NCBI GenBank assembly: GCA_041552055.1
Contig: JBFELO010000079.1
Location: 1 to 22,018 of the forward strand
Length of the DNA: 22,018 bases
From: JBFELO01 sp041552055
GTDB lineage: Bacteria; Acidobacteriota; Thermoanaerobaculia; Thermoanaerobaculales; Sulfomarinibacteraceae
Reading direction: 5' to 3'
This document shows positions 1-9,010 of this stretch, piece after piece. The notes under the pieces were generated by a model. The model did no database searches and was not told where the DNA came from. It saw only the letters and a list, made by a program, of their open reading frames with translations. Position numbers and translations under genes: made by a program. Positions within the stretch are counted from its first letter, which is position 1; each line of letters starts with the position of its first letter.

Positions 1-2556
1 GACGAACGACCGCTGCATCTCCTCGACCTGGCCGCCGAGCTCGGCGACGACGCCGGGTGGAGGTGGTGACTCTGCGAGCAACGCCTGGACGTCCTTCACC
101 GCCGCTCCGAGACCTCCGCCCTCGACGTTGGCGCTGAGCACCGCCGCCCGCTGCTGCTGGACGCGATGGATCTCCGCCGGACCCCGGTCCTCGCGGACGT
201 CGGCCACCGTCAGCAGCCGCAGCAGCCGTCCATCCGCCGCGGGAATCACCAGGTTCCGGACGTCGTCGACGGTCTGGCGGTGGACCTCGAGGTTGCGCAC
301 CCGGATGTCGATCTGGCGGTCCTCCTCGCGGAATCGGGTCGGGACGGTTCCCAACACGCGGTTGCGGAGGGTCTCTGCGACGTTGCGCATGTCGAGGCCG
401 AGCGCGGCCAGTCGCTCGCGATCGAACACGATCTGTAACTCCGGATTCCCTTCTTCGAGCGACGAGCGAACGTCGACAAGTCCTGGAACTCCGGCCAAGT
501 CGTCGGCAAGCTGCGGCGCGTACTCCGTGAGCACCCGCAGATCATCCGAGAACAGGATCACCTCGATCGGCGTCTCGACGCTGAAGTAGGTCGGCTTGCC
601 GAACCGCGCCTCGAGCTCGGGGATGGTGGCGAAATGATCTCGCAGCCGATCTGCCACCACCTGCTCCGCGGCCTCGTCTCGCCGATCCGCGAGCACGACG
701 TTGAGCTGACCGTAGTGCTCGGCGGTGGTGCTGAGTGACAAACCGCCCGACACCAGCCGGCTGCCGGCTGTGGTGTACAGCACAGCCACCGCCGGATCAC
801 CGACTACGGGTGACTGCATACGCTGAAGGACGCGGTCGGTCGCCTCCACGGGAGTTCCTTCCGGCAAGGTCGCCTCGAAATAGAATTCGCCTTCGGAGAT
901 TTGGGGAATCAGCGAGGTGTTGAGCAGCCCGATCCCGCCCACCGCCAGGGCAAACACCACGGTGGCCGCGGCCAGTGTCAGCCACCGGCGCCCGAGAGCG
1001 CCGCGCAGCAGTCGGTCGTAGGCACGCGAAACCGAGCCCAGGCTGAGATCTGTGTCGCGGGCGGCAGGCATCTCGACCGCACGCGGTCCGCGCTCGCCAC
1101 CGAGCGCGCTGAGCATCGGGATCAGCGTCACCGCGACCAGAAGCGACGCGATCAGGCTGAGGGTCACCGTAATCGCCATGTCGCCGAACAGCGCGCCGGC
1201 AATGCCCTCGACAAATATGATTGGCAGAAAAACGGCGACGGTGGTCAGGGTGGATGCGACCACTGCGCCGCCGACCTCAGAGGTGCCCTCGACCGCCGCG
1301 GCCTGCAGGGGACGTCCATCTTGGCGACGGCGGAAAATCGACTCCAGGACAACGATCGCGTTATCCACCAGCATGCCGATCCCCAGGGTCAGGCCACCCA
1401 GGCTCATGATGTTCAGCGACACGTCGAGCCGGTACATTGCCACGAACGCGAACATCACCGACAGCGGGATCGAGGTCGCGATGATCACCGTCGATCGCAG
1501 GTCGCGGAGAAACACCAGCAGCACCGCGATCGCCAGCAGGCCGCCGATCACGGCCGCCGAGCGCACCTCCCGGATCGCCTGCTCGATGAACCTGGACTGG
1601 TCGAACAGAACGGTCAGCTCGAACCCCTCGGGCAAGAGCTCCTCGAACTCGGGGAGTGCCTCGCCCAGGGCGCGTGCGGTGGTGACGATGTTGGCGTCGC
1701 CCTCCTTGTAGATCGCGATCTCGACTGCCTCGACGCTATTGACCCGTATGATCTCCTCGCGCTCCCGCGCGCCCCAGCTGACCTCCGCGACGTCGCGTAC
1801 CCGAACCAGCGAAGCTCCGTCGGCGGCGATCACGAGATTGCCGATTTCCTCGACCGAGTCGTACTCGTTGACGGTTCGGATGAGATACTGGCTCTCGGTG
1901 CCGCGCAACGATCCGCCCGGGAGATTGACGTTCGAGACCCCAACCATTTGACGCACCTGCTCGAGCGGGATCCGCAGCGCCGCGAGACGCTCCTGGTCCA
2001 CATCGACGTGGATCTCCTCCTCGAGCCCGCCTTTGACGCGCGCCGACGCGACGCCCGGTATGGTTTCGAACGCCTGCTTCAGCTTGCGGTCGGCGAGGCG
2101 ACGGCTGGCGGTGAGGTCGCCCGTGCCGCCGAGGGCGATCCGCACGATCGGATCCAGCGACGGATCGAAGCGCAGCACGACCGGATCCTCGGCATCCTCG
2201 GGCAGGATCAGTCGGTCGAGCTTCTCGCGCACGTCGAGCAGCAGCAGGTCCATGTCGGCGCCCCAGTCGAACTCGAGCGTGACCTCCGAGATACCTGGCC
2301 GGGACACCGAGTGCACGCTCCGCAGGCCACGCAACACACCCACCGCCTCCTCGACCGGTCGCGTCACCAGGTTCTCGACCTCGGCCGGTGCGGTGTCGGG
2401 AAAGTCGGTCTGCACCGTCAGCGACGGGTAGCTGATGTCGGGCAGCAGATCGAGGGTGAGCCGCTGATACCCGACCACGCCAAAGGCGGCCAGTGCGAGT
2501 GCGCACATCAGAACCGTGACGCGACGGCTCACCGCGAGCGCCACCAACGAACGCAT
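1..2556 (-). CDS. RND-family efflux transporter permease, HAE1/AcrB type (C-terminal part outside window)
   Basis: Inner-membrane proton-driven pump of the RND superfamily, which works with a periplasmic adaptor and an outer-membrane channel. The reading frame is open for 852 codons to the left edge; family members have about 1,030-1,050 residues, so roughly the last 200 are missing. A first membrane helix lies at residues 13-30, followed by a large periplasmic loop. A helix cluster at about 333-480 carries LGIGMLVDNAIVVLE at 391-405, the TM4 proton-relay region with Asp398. The second acidic position seen in AcrB is Asn399 here, as in many non-proteobacterial members. A second periplasmic loop follows after about residue 550. 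The ATG overlaps the stop of the adaptor gene by one base (TGATG), so the two are translationally coupled. The substrate cannot be read from the sequence; drug, lipid and metabolite export are all possible. Confidence 0.93.
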   Translation of the reverse strand, partial: MRSLVALAVSRRVTVLMCALALAAFGVVGYQRLTLDLLPDISYPSLTVQTDFPDTAPAEVENLVTRPVEEAVGVLRGLRSVHSVSRPGISEVTLEFDWGADMDLLLLDVREKLDRLILPEDAEDPVVLRFDPSLDPIVRIALGGTGDLTASRRLADRKLKQAFETIPGVASARVKGGLEEEIHVDVDQERLAALRIPLEQVRQMVGVSNVNLPGGSLRGTESQYLIRTVNEYDSVEEIGNLVIAADGASLVRVRDVAEVSWGAREREEIIRVNSVEAVEIAIYKEGDANIVTTARALGEALPEFEELLPEGFELTVLFDQSRFIEQAIREVRSAAVIGGLLAIAVLLVFLRDLRSTVIIATSIPLSVMFAFVAMYRLDVSLNIMSLGGLTLGIGMLVDNAIVVLESIFRRRQDGRPLQAAAVEGTSEVGGAVVASTLTTVAVFLPIIFVEGIAGALFGDMAITVTLSLIASLLVAVTLIPMLSALGGERGPRAVEMPAARDTDLSLGSVSRAYDRLLRGALGRRWLTLAAATVVFALAVGGIGLLNTSLIPQISEGEFYFEATLPEGTPVEATDRVLQRMQSPVVGDPAVAVLYTTAGSRLVSGGLSLSTTAEHYGQLNVVLADRRDEAAEQVVADRLRDHFATIPELEARFGKPTYFSVETPIEVILFSDDLRVLTEYAPQLADDLAGVPGLVDVRSSLEEGNPELQIVFDRERLAALGLDMRNVAETLRNRVLGTVPTRFREEDRQIDIRVRNLEVHRQTVDDVRNLVIPAADGRLLRLLTVADVREDRGPAEIHRVQQQRAAVLSANVEGGGLGAAVKDVQALLAESPPPPGVVAELGGQVEEMQRSFV

Positions 2557-3746
2557 CAGCCGACCTGCCCGGAGTCGACAGTGTCGCCTTCAGCAGCCGG
2601 CACGCCGTCGTTGTCGAGATCCATTCGATCGAGGATCCGGACCGGCTGGCCGTCGCGGAGCGCGCGCTGGCCCTGCACGACCACCATCTCGCCGTCGTCG
2701 AGCCCACTCACCACCTCCGCGGACTCGTCGTCCTGAAAGCCGACCTCGACGGTCCGCCGCTCCGCGAGGTCGCCCGATGCGACGTAAACGGACTGTTGGC
2801 CGCGTTCAGACACCACGGCCACTCTCGGCACCAACAGTGCCCCCTCGTGGCGGTCAGTGACGATCGCGACCTCGACGAAATCTCCCGGCCGCGTGGTCCC
2901 CGGGTACTCGGTCACCTCGACGGTAACCTTGATGGTGCCGCTGTCCGGGTCGACCATCGGGCTCACCAAGTCGATCCGCCCGGTGAGCTCGTCGCCGGTG
3001 GACGTCACCACCAGCTGTACCGGCTGGTCCTGACGGATTCTCCGGAACTCCTTGGCCGGCACGTAGACCCGGGCCAGCAGGCGGCTCATGTCGGCGAGGC
3101 CGAACAGCTGCGTCCCGTTGGACACGGTCTGTCCGAGATCGGCGAATCGACGGACAATCCGGCCGGCGAACGGCGCCCGCACGTCGGTGTATGACAGCTC
3201 CAGCTCGGCCAACTCGAGCGCGGCCTCGGCGGATCGCAGGTCGCGGCGCGCCGTTTCGTACGCCTCGGTGGAGGTCAGTCCCTGCTCGAGTAACGCCCCG
3301 GCGCGCTCGAAACGCAGCCGATGCTGGTCCACGTCCGCCTCGGCGAGGGTCTTGCGGTGGCGGTACTCGGCGTCCTCGAGGTGCAGCAGGACCTGGCCGG
3401 CGACCACGCGGTCTCCCTCCTCGGCGAGCAGCCGTTCTACCACCCCCGAGGTCCGGGCAAGGATGTCTGCCTGTTTGTCCGGGTCGAGCGACGCCGTGGC
3501 GCTGTAGTACGTGGAGATGCTGCCTCGAGCGGCCGGCGCCACCGACACCGCCATGGTCGGCAGCGACGGTCGACCCCCGGCCTTCGGCGAGCCGTTGCCG
3601 CGGCCTCCCGCAGCCACCTCCGCCGGCGCGTCGGCACCGCCCCCGCACGCGAGCATCGTCACGGCCGCGGCAAGACCGAGCGCCATGGCCGGAATCACTC
3701 GCCCCCTCGACCCGCCGACGGCAGGTGTTCTGTGAATGTGTGTCAT
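2556..3746 (-). CDS. RND efflux periplasmic adaptor (HlyD/AcrA-type membrane fusion protein), lipoprotein
   Basis: Periplasmic adaptor linking the RND pump to an outer-membrane channel. The 396-residue product starts with a basic stretch and a hydrophobic segment ending in the lipobox MLAC (residues 31-34), so it is probably lipid-anchored at Cys34. A Gly-rich linker leads to the lipoyl-like half motif GVVERLLAEEGDRVVAGQVL, a coiled-coil hairpin at about 130-185, and the second lipoyl half VRAPFAGRIVRRFADLGQTV. Beta-barrel and membrane-proximal domains follow (VSPMVDPDSGTIKV, then LLVPRVAVV and GQRALRDGQPVRIL). It overlaps the pump gene by one base downstream. Upstream, AGGCGG lies about 12 bases before the ATG. 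A later in-frame ATG just before the hydrophobic core would also give a valid lipoprotein signal, so the exact start is uncertain. No outer-membrane channel gene is visible. Confidence 0.93.
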   Translation of the reverse strand: MTHIHRTPAVGGSRGRVIPAMALGLAAAVTMLACGGGADAPAEVAAGGRGNGSPKAGGRPSLPTMAVSVAPAARGSISTYYSATASLDPDKQADILARTSGVVERLLAEEGDRVVAGQVLLHLEDAEYRHRKTLAEADVDQHRLRFERAGALLEQGLTSTEAYETARRDLRSAEAALELAELELSYTDVRAPFAGRIVRRFADLGQTVSNGTQLFGLADMSRLLARVYVPAKEFRRIRQDQPVQLVVTSTGDELTGRIDLVSPMVDPDSGTIKVTVEVTEYPGTTRPGDFVEVAIVTDRHEGALLVPRVAVVSERGQQSVYVASGDLAERRTVEVGFQDDESAEVVSGLDDGEMVVVQGQRALRDGQPVRILDRMDLDNDGVPAAEGDTVDSGQVG

Positions 3747-3948
3747 GTCGCTACGTGTCCGCCTTTTCCGGTGATCCCGATGCCTGGAACCCGCAATGGT
3801 CGCGGTCCACCAGCCTCCGCTATCAGGTCATCAGGCAACTGGTTTAACGGTTTTCGAGAGTTCCGAGATTCCCCGTCAACGCGATCAGTCGCTCGCTGTG
3901 CCGGCCCGCTGCCGGGCGCGGCCCGAGGATTCTAACCACCGCGGAGTC

Positions 3949-5031
3949 TTATGGCCAGCGGTACACCATCGAGTTGATGTTCATGCCTGCGCCCACGGAG
4001 GCGAACACGACGTTGTCTCCCGGCCTGAAACCGTGGTTGTTCAGCTCGCCCCTCCGGATCAGGTCGAGCAGGGTCGGCAGCGTTGCCACCGAGCTGTTGC
4101 CGAGCCAGGAGATGGTCATCGGCATGATGTCGTCCGGGATGTCGCGCCGCCCGTAAAGGCGAAAGACGCGCCTCAGGATGGCGTCGTCCATCTTGGCGTT
4201 GGCCTGGTGGAGCAACACCTTGGCGACGTCCTCGAGGCCGAGGCCTGCCCTGTCGAGGCTCGTCTTGACCACCCCGGGCACATTGGTGAGCGCGTACTCG
4301 TAGAGCTTGTGCCCGTACATTTTCAGGAACAGCGTGTCGTCCGGATAGTCGGGTTTGTACGATCGACCCATCCACAGCAGACGTGCGTGCTCCAGGGTGT
4401 CGGAGCGCGCCGCATGGGACAGGATGCCGATCCCCCCGTCGGCTTCGCGCGCCTCGAGGATCGCCGCACCGGCACCGTCGGAATAGATCATGCTGTCGCG
4501 GTCGTGCGGGTCCGAGACCCTGGACAGGGTTTCCGCACCGATCACAAGGGCCCGGTGGGCGTCGCCCGACCGGAGGTAGTAGTCGGCCTGGATCACCGCC
4601 TGCAGCCAGCCCGGGCACCCGAACGGCAGGTCGTAGGCGATGCACGAGGGGTTCGCGATCTCGAGCATCTCCTTGACCCGACCCGCCAGGCTCGGGACGA
4701 AATCGGATCGTCGGTTGTCGACCCGAATATCACCGAAGTTGTGGGCCACGATGATGTAGTCCAGCGACTCGCCGTCGATACCACTGCTGTCCAGCGCCTG
4801 TCGAGCGGCCAGGTGGGCGATGTCCGACGCCACGAGGTCATCGGTCACGTAGCGTCGCTCCGCGATCTCGGTGATCTCCTGGAACTTGTTGACCGTCTTG
4901 GGATTGTCGGCCGGGTCAATCGGCGTTTCGTAGTTCAGAAAGAACTCTTGACCCAAGAACTCATCGTTCGGCACCGCCCGAGTCGGGATGTAACTGCCGG
5001 TACCGACAAACACCGAACGTCGATTCACCAT
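3949..5031 (-). CDS. 3-oxoacyl-[ACP] synthase III-like (KAS III) condensing enzyme
   Basis: Thiolase-fold condensing enzyme that in this family joins an acyl-CoA or acyl-thioester to malonyl-ACP. The 360-residue length is slightly above typical FabH (about 320). The Cys-His-Asn triad is readable: Cys139 in PFGCPGWLQ, His275 in LLHQANAKMDD and Asn312 in WLGNSSVATLP. The C-terminus GAGMNINSMVYRWP is the usual glycine-rich closing strand. The insertion around residues 25-50 and the IIVAHNFGD segment (93-101) are unlike E. coli FabH and recall FabH-like paralogues of secondary or envelope lipid pathways. That comparison is from memory, so I give no symbol. The gene lies 133 bases downstream of the amidotransferase gene on the same strand and 202 bases upstream of the adaptor gene. 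A GGGG run before the ATG is a weak ribosome site. No acyl carrier protein gene is adjacent. Confidence 0.88.
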   Translation of the reverse strand: MVNRRSVFVGTGSYIPTRAVPNDEFLGQEFFLNYETPIDPADNPKTVNKFQEITEIAERRYVTDDLVASDIAHLAARQALDSSGIDGESLDYIIVAHNFGDIRVDNRRSDFVPSLAGRVKEMLEIANPSCIAYDLPFGCPGWLQAVIQADYYLRSGDAHRALVIGAETLSRVSDPHDRDSMIYSDGAGAAILEAREADGGIGILSHAARSDTLEHARLLWMGRSYKPDYPDDTLFLKMYGHKLYEYALTNVPGVVKTSLDRAGLGLEDVAKVLLHQANAKMDDAILRRVFRLYGRRDIPDDIMPMTISWLGNSSVATLPTLLDLIRRGELNNHGFRPGDNVVFASVGAGMNINSMVYRWP

Positions 5032-5164
5032 GTGGAAGCCCCATCAATGACCGCCGAGGCCCGACGGTACGATTGCCGCAGTCCGCCCAAACGGAATGCT
5101 GATGTTCGATGAACGGGACCGCCGGACCGACACGATCAGGTATCGCCGTCCGCAGGGCCCCGAT

Positions 5165-6979
5165 TCACAGCCACTGCTCGACCCAGCGTACCAGAACGGC
5201 CACGGCAAGCAACCGCTCGCCGTGGTCGGCGCGGCCGGCCTGATGGTCGTCCCACACCCGCTGCAGGGTCTGGCGGTGAAGCCCTAGGCGGTCGGCCGTG
5301 CTGCCGAACAGATCGGCATGGACCCGCTCGCGCAACGGTCCCCGCAACCACCCCGCTAGCGGCACCTCGAATCCACGCTTGGCTCGCGGCGGCTGCGGCA
5401 CCCCGAGCCGGTGCACGACCCGCCTCAGGACCGACTTCCCTGATCCCAGCCGCGGCGGCAACGAAAGCAGGAGCTCCACCACGCGATGGTCGAGCAGCGG
5501 CACCCGCACCTCGAGCGAGTGATCCATGCTCGCCCGGTCGACCTTCGCGAGCACCCGTTCGGGCAGAAACGTCAAGGCGTCGAGCATCCGGTACCGGTGC
5601 CAGGCCGGCAGGTCGGTCAAGCGCTCGAGCAGGTCCGGAGACCACGGTAGGGCCACCTCCCGCAGTCCGCAGAGCTGCGCCGCATCATCCGCTGTCCACA
5701 CGCCCTGCAATGCCTGGTAGGCCGACCACTCGTCGTCGGTCGCCAGCGCCGCACCGAGCTTTGTGCCCCAGCGCCGGGCCGGCAGGAGGGGAGCCGCGAT
5801 GCGTCGCAGCGACGACGGAAGGCGAAGCGTCGGTCGCAGCCGAGGCATGAATCGGAGGCGAGGGTAGCCGGACAGCAGCTCGTCGCCGCCGTCGCCGGAC
5901 AGTGCCACCGTCCATCTCTGACGGGCAGCCCTGGACACGACCCAGGTCGGGGCGAGGGACGGATCGGCGAGAGGATCACCGGCGATCCGCGGCCAGGCGT
6001 TGAAGGTCTCCAGCATCTCGGCTGAGGAGCAGCGCTCGACGCGGTTGGCAAGTCCGAGAGCGGCTGCGGTGCGGCCGGCCCAGGGGCTCTCGTCGGCGCC
6101 GTTTGGAAAACGCACGGTCAGCGTCTCGGGGCACGCGCCCTCGGCGGCGGCGGCCGCGACGACAGCGGTCGAGTCGACGCCACCCGACAAGAAGCACCCC
6201 AAAGGAACGTCGCTGACCAGACGGATTCGCACCGCGTCTCGCAGCAGCGGCTCCAACTCCTCGGCGGCCTCGGCCAGCGCAATGTCGTCACGAATCGCGA
6301 GACGATCGGCGAGCTCGTACCACGGACGGACCACGACCCTTGCTTCCTCGGCCTCGAGCAGGTGTCCCGGCGGCAATCGCCAGACACCACGCAGCAGCAT
6401 CGTTCTCTCGGCCGGGTATTCGAGCTGCAGCCACCGGGCCATGGAATCCGGATCCAGATCGGCTGCCACCTCCGGATGGCTGAGCAGCGCCGGCAACTCG
6501 GAGGCGAATATCAGACCGTGGGCGAGCGAAGCGACGAACAGCGGTTTGATGCCGATCCGATCGCGCGCCAAAAGCAATCGCCGCCCCACCTGACTCCACA
6601 ACGCCAGCGCGAACATGCCGTTGAACCGGTGCAGCACTTCCGGGCCCCCACGCACCAGGGATGCCAGCACCACCTCGGTGTCGCCACTGGAAGCCACCGG
6701 CCGCCCTGCATCCTCGAGCGCTCGCCTCAGCTCGCCGAAGTTGTAGACCTCTCCGTTGTAGACGAGGACATCACCGCCGGGGTCCTGCATCGGCTGTTCT
6801 GCACGGTTCGACAGGTCGAGCACCTTGAGGCGGCGGTGGCCGAGGACGGCGATCCCGGAAGGATCGCGCCACACCCCTTCCCCGTCCGGGCCACGCTCGG
6901 CAAGCCGGCCGGCCATCCGGCGGACCACCGCCAGGTCCGCGGCGCCGCGCCAGTCGACCCAGCCGCAGATGCCACACAT
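5165..6979 (-). CDS. asnB: Asparagine synthase (glutamine-hydrolysing)-type amidotransferase
   Basis: Cytoplasmic enzyme of the AsnB family: glutamine hydrolysis supplies ammonia that is added to an adenylated carboxylate, classically aspartate. The N-terminus MCGICG exposes the nucleophile Cys2. Glutamine-binding elements follow: GHRRL at 48-52, YNGEVYN at 74-80 and GDTE at 99-102. The synthase domain has the PP-loop SGGVDS at 265-270 and ALSGDGGDELLSGY at 359-372. The 604-residue length is normal for the bacterial enzymes of about 600-640 residues. Paralogues of this family modify surface polysaccharides or natural products, and the divergent neighbour is an O-antigen-ligase-like gene, so a role other than asparagine supply is possible. 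No Shine-Dalgarno sequence precedes the start; instead a TATCCT hexamer lies six bases upstream, suggesting a leaderless mRNA. Confidence 0.92.
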   Translation of the reverse strand: MCGICGWVDWRGAADLAVVRRMAGRLAERGPDGEGVWRDPSGIAVLGHRRLKVLDLSNRAEQPMQDPGGDVLVYNGEVYNFGELRRALEDAGRPVASSGDTEVVLASLVRGGPEVLHRFNGMFALALWSQVGRRLLLARDRIGIKPLFVASLAHGLIFASELPALLSHPEVAADLDPDSMARWLQLEYPAERTMLLRGVWRLPPGHLLEAEEARVVVRPWYELADRLAIRDDIALAEAAEELEPLLRDAVRIRLVSDVPLGCFLSGGVDSTAVVAAAAAEGACPETLTVRFPNGADESPWAGRTAAALGLANRVERCSSAEMLETFNAWPRIAGDPLADPSLAPTWVVSRAARQRWTVALSGDGGDELLSGYPRLRFMPRLRPTLRLPSSLRRIAAPLLPARRWGTKLGAALATDDEWSAYQALQGVWTADDAAQLCGLREVALPWSPDLLERLTDLPAWHRYRMLDALTFLPERVLAKVDRASMDHSLEVRVPLLDHRVVELLLSLPPRLGSGKSVLRRVVHRLGVPQPPRAKRGFEVPLAGWLRGPLRERVHADLFGSTADRLGLHRQTLQRVWDDHQAGRADHGERLLAVAVLVRWVEQWL

Positions 6980-6985
6980 GTGTCG

Positions 6986-6991
6986 AGGATA
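6986..6991 (-). promoter_or_regulatory. -10-like hexamer of a probable leaderless promoter (amidotransferase gene)
   Basis: On the minus strand TATCCT is followed by six bases (CGACAC) and then the ATG of the amidotransferase gene. A -10 hexamer at this distance would place transcription initiation at or next to the start codon. No Shine-Dalgarno sequence is present, which fits. No good -35 hexamer is visible at 16-18 bases upstream. Confidence 0.45.
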
Positions 6992-7052
6992 CCGCGGAAC
7001 AATGGTCGTGGGGGCCTGAGGGCTTGAAGGCTTGCCGCTCCCCCGCCCTCAC

Positions 7053-7087
7053 GATGCTGGTCGCTGGATGCTCGATGCTGGATCCTT
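7053..7087. repeat. Degenerate heptamer tandem repeat (GATGCTG)5
   Basis: Five consecutive 7-base units read GATGCTG, GTCGCTG, GATGCTC, GATGCTG and GATCCTT, so the array is partly decayed. It lies in the divergent intergenic space between the amidotransferase and the O-antigen ligase-like gene, about 90 bases upstream of the latter. A short direct repeat of TGARGGCT (7017-7032) lies just before it. No function can be read from it. Confidence 0.6.
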
Positions 7088-7166
7088 CTCCCACAAGAGG
7101 CGCCTTCCTCATCGTCATCGCGGCGGCCGATGCGAGCCTCTCATTCCGCATGTTCCCGGGACGCTG

Positions 7167-7172
7167 TACCAT
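7167..7172 (+). promoter_or_regulatory. -10-like hexamer of a probable leaderless promoter (O-antigen ligase-like gene)
   Basis: TACCAT ends six bases before the GTG at 7179, the same spacing as the TATCCT/ATG arrangement of the divergent gene. No Shine-Dalgarno sequence lies between hexamer and start. The hexamer is a moderate match to TATAAT and I see no convincing -35 element. Confidence 0.42.
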
Positions 7173-7178
7173 TCCCGC

Positions 7179-8945
7179 GTGGGGAAAAAGTCCAAACGGC
7201 AATCAGCCCCTCCTCCGGCCCCCCGCTGGCACGTTACGGCGTTCGCGGCGCTGTTCCTGCTCGTCCAGCTTGTGGCCCTGCCCGGCTCCATGAGCGCTTT
7301 TCGCGCTCCGAAGGCCGCGCTCGCCCTGTTCGGTATCACCACCATCGTGGCGCTCGCCACGATCGGGCGTCTTCAACGTGACCGGTTCCGGTTGCCCGGT
7401 GGTCGTCTCGCCACCGTACTGGTTGCCCTCCCCGTGTTGCAGGCAACGTCGACATTGTGGAGCCACTTTCCGCGCGCGGCCCTGTCAGCCGCCGTCACGA
7501 CTGCGGTGTGGGTGGCCGGGATCCTCTGGATGGCGACCCTGGACTCCGGTGATCGCGACCGAATCCTCAAGTGGTGCGCGGCCGGTGCGGCGATATCGGC
7601 TGCGGTCCTCTTGCTCCAGGCGGCCGGGGTGCGAGTCATCGATCTCACCGCGTCGGCAGGTGGACGTTTCGAGCTGACCGGTCTCGCGGGCAACCCGGCG
7701 GACCTGTCGATGGCGGCTGTGTTGCTGATGCCTCCGCTGCTCTGCCGGTCGAGCGATTCTTCCCGCCGGCGGTGGGAGTGGTGCCTCCTCTGCCTGCTGG
7801 CCGCAGCGGCAGCGGTCTCGCAAACCCTGACCGCCTACGCCGCCCTCGGCTCCGTGTTGCTGGTCTGGCTGGTGCGGGCCCGTTCGTGGCGGCTCTGGCT
7901 GGGCACGGCCGTGGTCATGGCGGCGGTGCTGGCCGGGGCGCTGATCTCGGGGCTCGACCAGCGTCTCGAACGCACGCGCGCCCAACTCGTGTCTGGCAAC
8001 CTGTACGGGCTGCTCTCCGCCCGCACCGACGGCTGGACAGCGGCCGCCGAAATGGTGCTGAACAGGCCGGTCACCGGCGTCGGGGCGGGGAATTACACGA
8101 TCGCTTTCTACCCGAGCCAACTCGAATGGCTTACCAGCCGCGGAGCAACCGGTCAGCGGGGGGAGAGCCGGACGCACTTCGAGTGGGCCCATTCCGACCC
8201 GCTGCAGCACGTGGCAGAGCTCGGGTTGGTCGGGTGGGCCTGGCTCATCGCTCTGGGCTGGGCGCTGCTCCGCCTCTGGCCTCGATCGCCGAACCTGATC
8301 GGCCTGGGACTCGCGGCCACGGCGCCTTTCCTGTTTTTTCACTACCCCACCCATCTTGCACTCGGCCTCCTGCCGACCGCGCTGGTGACGGCTCACCTCG
8401 TCGCCCTTGACGAGCAGATCGCACCCCCGATTCGCTCGCGATGGCTGCGGTCGATCACGGCGATCGGATTGCTGATCGTGGTCGTCGCCGTCGGCATGTG
8501 GCAGATGCGACAACTGGCGCTGGATCTCTGGCGGGGTGATCTCGAGCGACGACTCACAGCTGCCCAGGCGGCCACCGACCGCACCCAACGAGCCGCGGCG
8601 GCCTCTGCGGTCGAGCTTCAGGTGATGCGCCGCATCCACCGCCTCCCCGGTGCGGCGCCATGGCTCTGGCGGGTGGTCGGCAGGGCGCGGCTCCTCCGGG
8701 ACGATCCCAGGGTCGCCGAACCCGCCTTTCGCACGGCGCACACCCTGTGGCCGCACGAAGAGGCCGAGTTCGGCCTCGGGCTCGCGCTCGCGGCCGGGGG
8801 ACGGCGCAACGAGGCGTTGGTCCACCTCGGCAACGTGTGCCGGGTCAACCGGTCGCTGGTTCGGCGGATCGAGGATCCGGACCTGCGACGGACCGTACTC
8901 GATCTCATGAAAGCTCGCTCGTCGCAGCTGCGCGGCGACCCATGA
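7179..8945 (+). CDS. O-antigen ligase / polymerase-like (Wzy_C family) multi-pass membrane protein
   Basis: Inner-membrane glycan polymerase or ligase-type protein of the WaaL/Wzy superfamily, which works on lipid-linked surface polysaccharide at the periplasmic face. I choose GTG at 7179 (588 residues) because the protein then opens with the basic GKKSKRQ followed by the first helix; upstream in-frame codons are repeat-derived. About ten hydrophobic segments lie at 20-440. The large periplasmic loop holds ARTDGWTAAAEMVLNRPVTG at 281-300, GVGAGNY at 300-306 and the conserved HSDPLQHVAELGLVG at 338-352, which is the Wzy_C signature pattern. After the last helix (about 424-442) a soluble 145-residue tail looks like helical, TPR-like pairs. 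It diverges from the amidotransferase gene. Ligase and polymerase cannot be told apart from sequence alone. Confidence 0.85.
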   Translation: MGKKSKRQSAPPPAPRWHVTAFAALFLLVQLVALPGSMSAFRAPKAALALFGITTIVALATIGRLQRDRFRLPGGRLATVLVALPVLQATSTLWSHFPRAALSAAVTTAVWVAGILWMATLDSGDRDRILKWCAAGAAISAAVLLLQAAGVRVIDLTASAGGRFELTGLAGNPADLSMAAVLLMPPLLCRSSDSSRRRWEWCLLCLLAAAAAVSQTLTAYAALGSVLLVWLVRARSWRLWLGTAVVMAAVLAGALISGLDQRLERTRAQLVSGNLYGLLSARTDGWTAAAEMVLNRPVTGVGAGNYTIAFYPSQLEWLTSRGATGQRGESRTHFEWAHSDPLQHVAELGLVGWAWLIALGWALLRLWPRSPNLIGLGLAATAPFLFFHYPTHLALGLLPTALVTAHLVALDEQIAPPIRSRWLRSITAIGLLIVVVAVGMWQMRQLALDLWRGDLERRLTAAQAATDRTQRAAAASAVELQVMRRIHRLPGAAPWLWRVVGRARLLRDDPRVAEPAFRTAHTLWPHEEAEFGLGLALAAGGRRNEALVHLGNVCRVNRSLVRRIEDPDLRRTVLDLMKARSSQLRGDP

Positions 8946-9010
8946 TCCGGACCGGCCGGTGACATCCGCTCGGATAGAGCTGGCCAACCCCGAGACCGCG
9001 CTGGTTCGGC

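Noticed and set aside
901..2736. 611-codon open frame on the plus strand antisense to the RND pump
   Set aside because: GC-rich coding DNA on the minus strand leaves the antisense frame open. The product is Arg/His/Gln-rich without domains, and the minus strand encodes a clear RND protein.
7485..8987. 500-codon minus-strand frame antisense to the O-antigen ligase-like gene
   Set aside because: Low-complexity charged product typical of an antisense shadow; the plus strand shows Wzy_C motifs and membrane segments.
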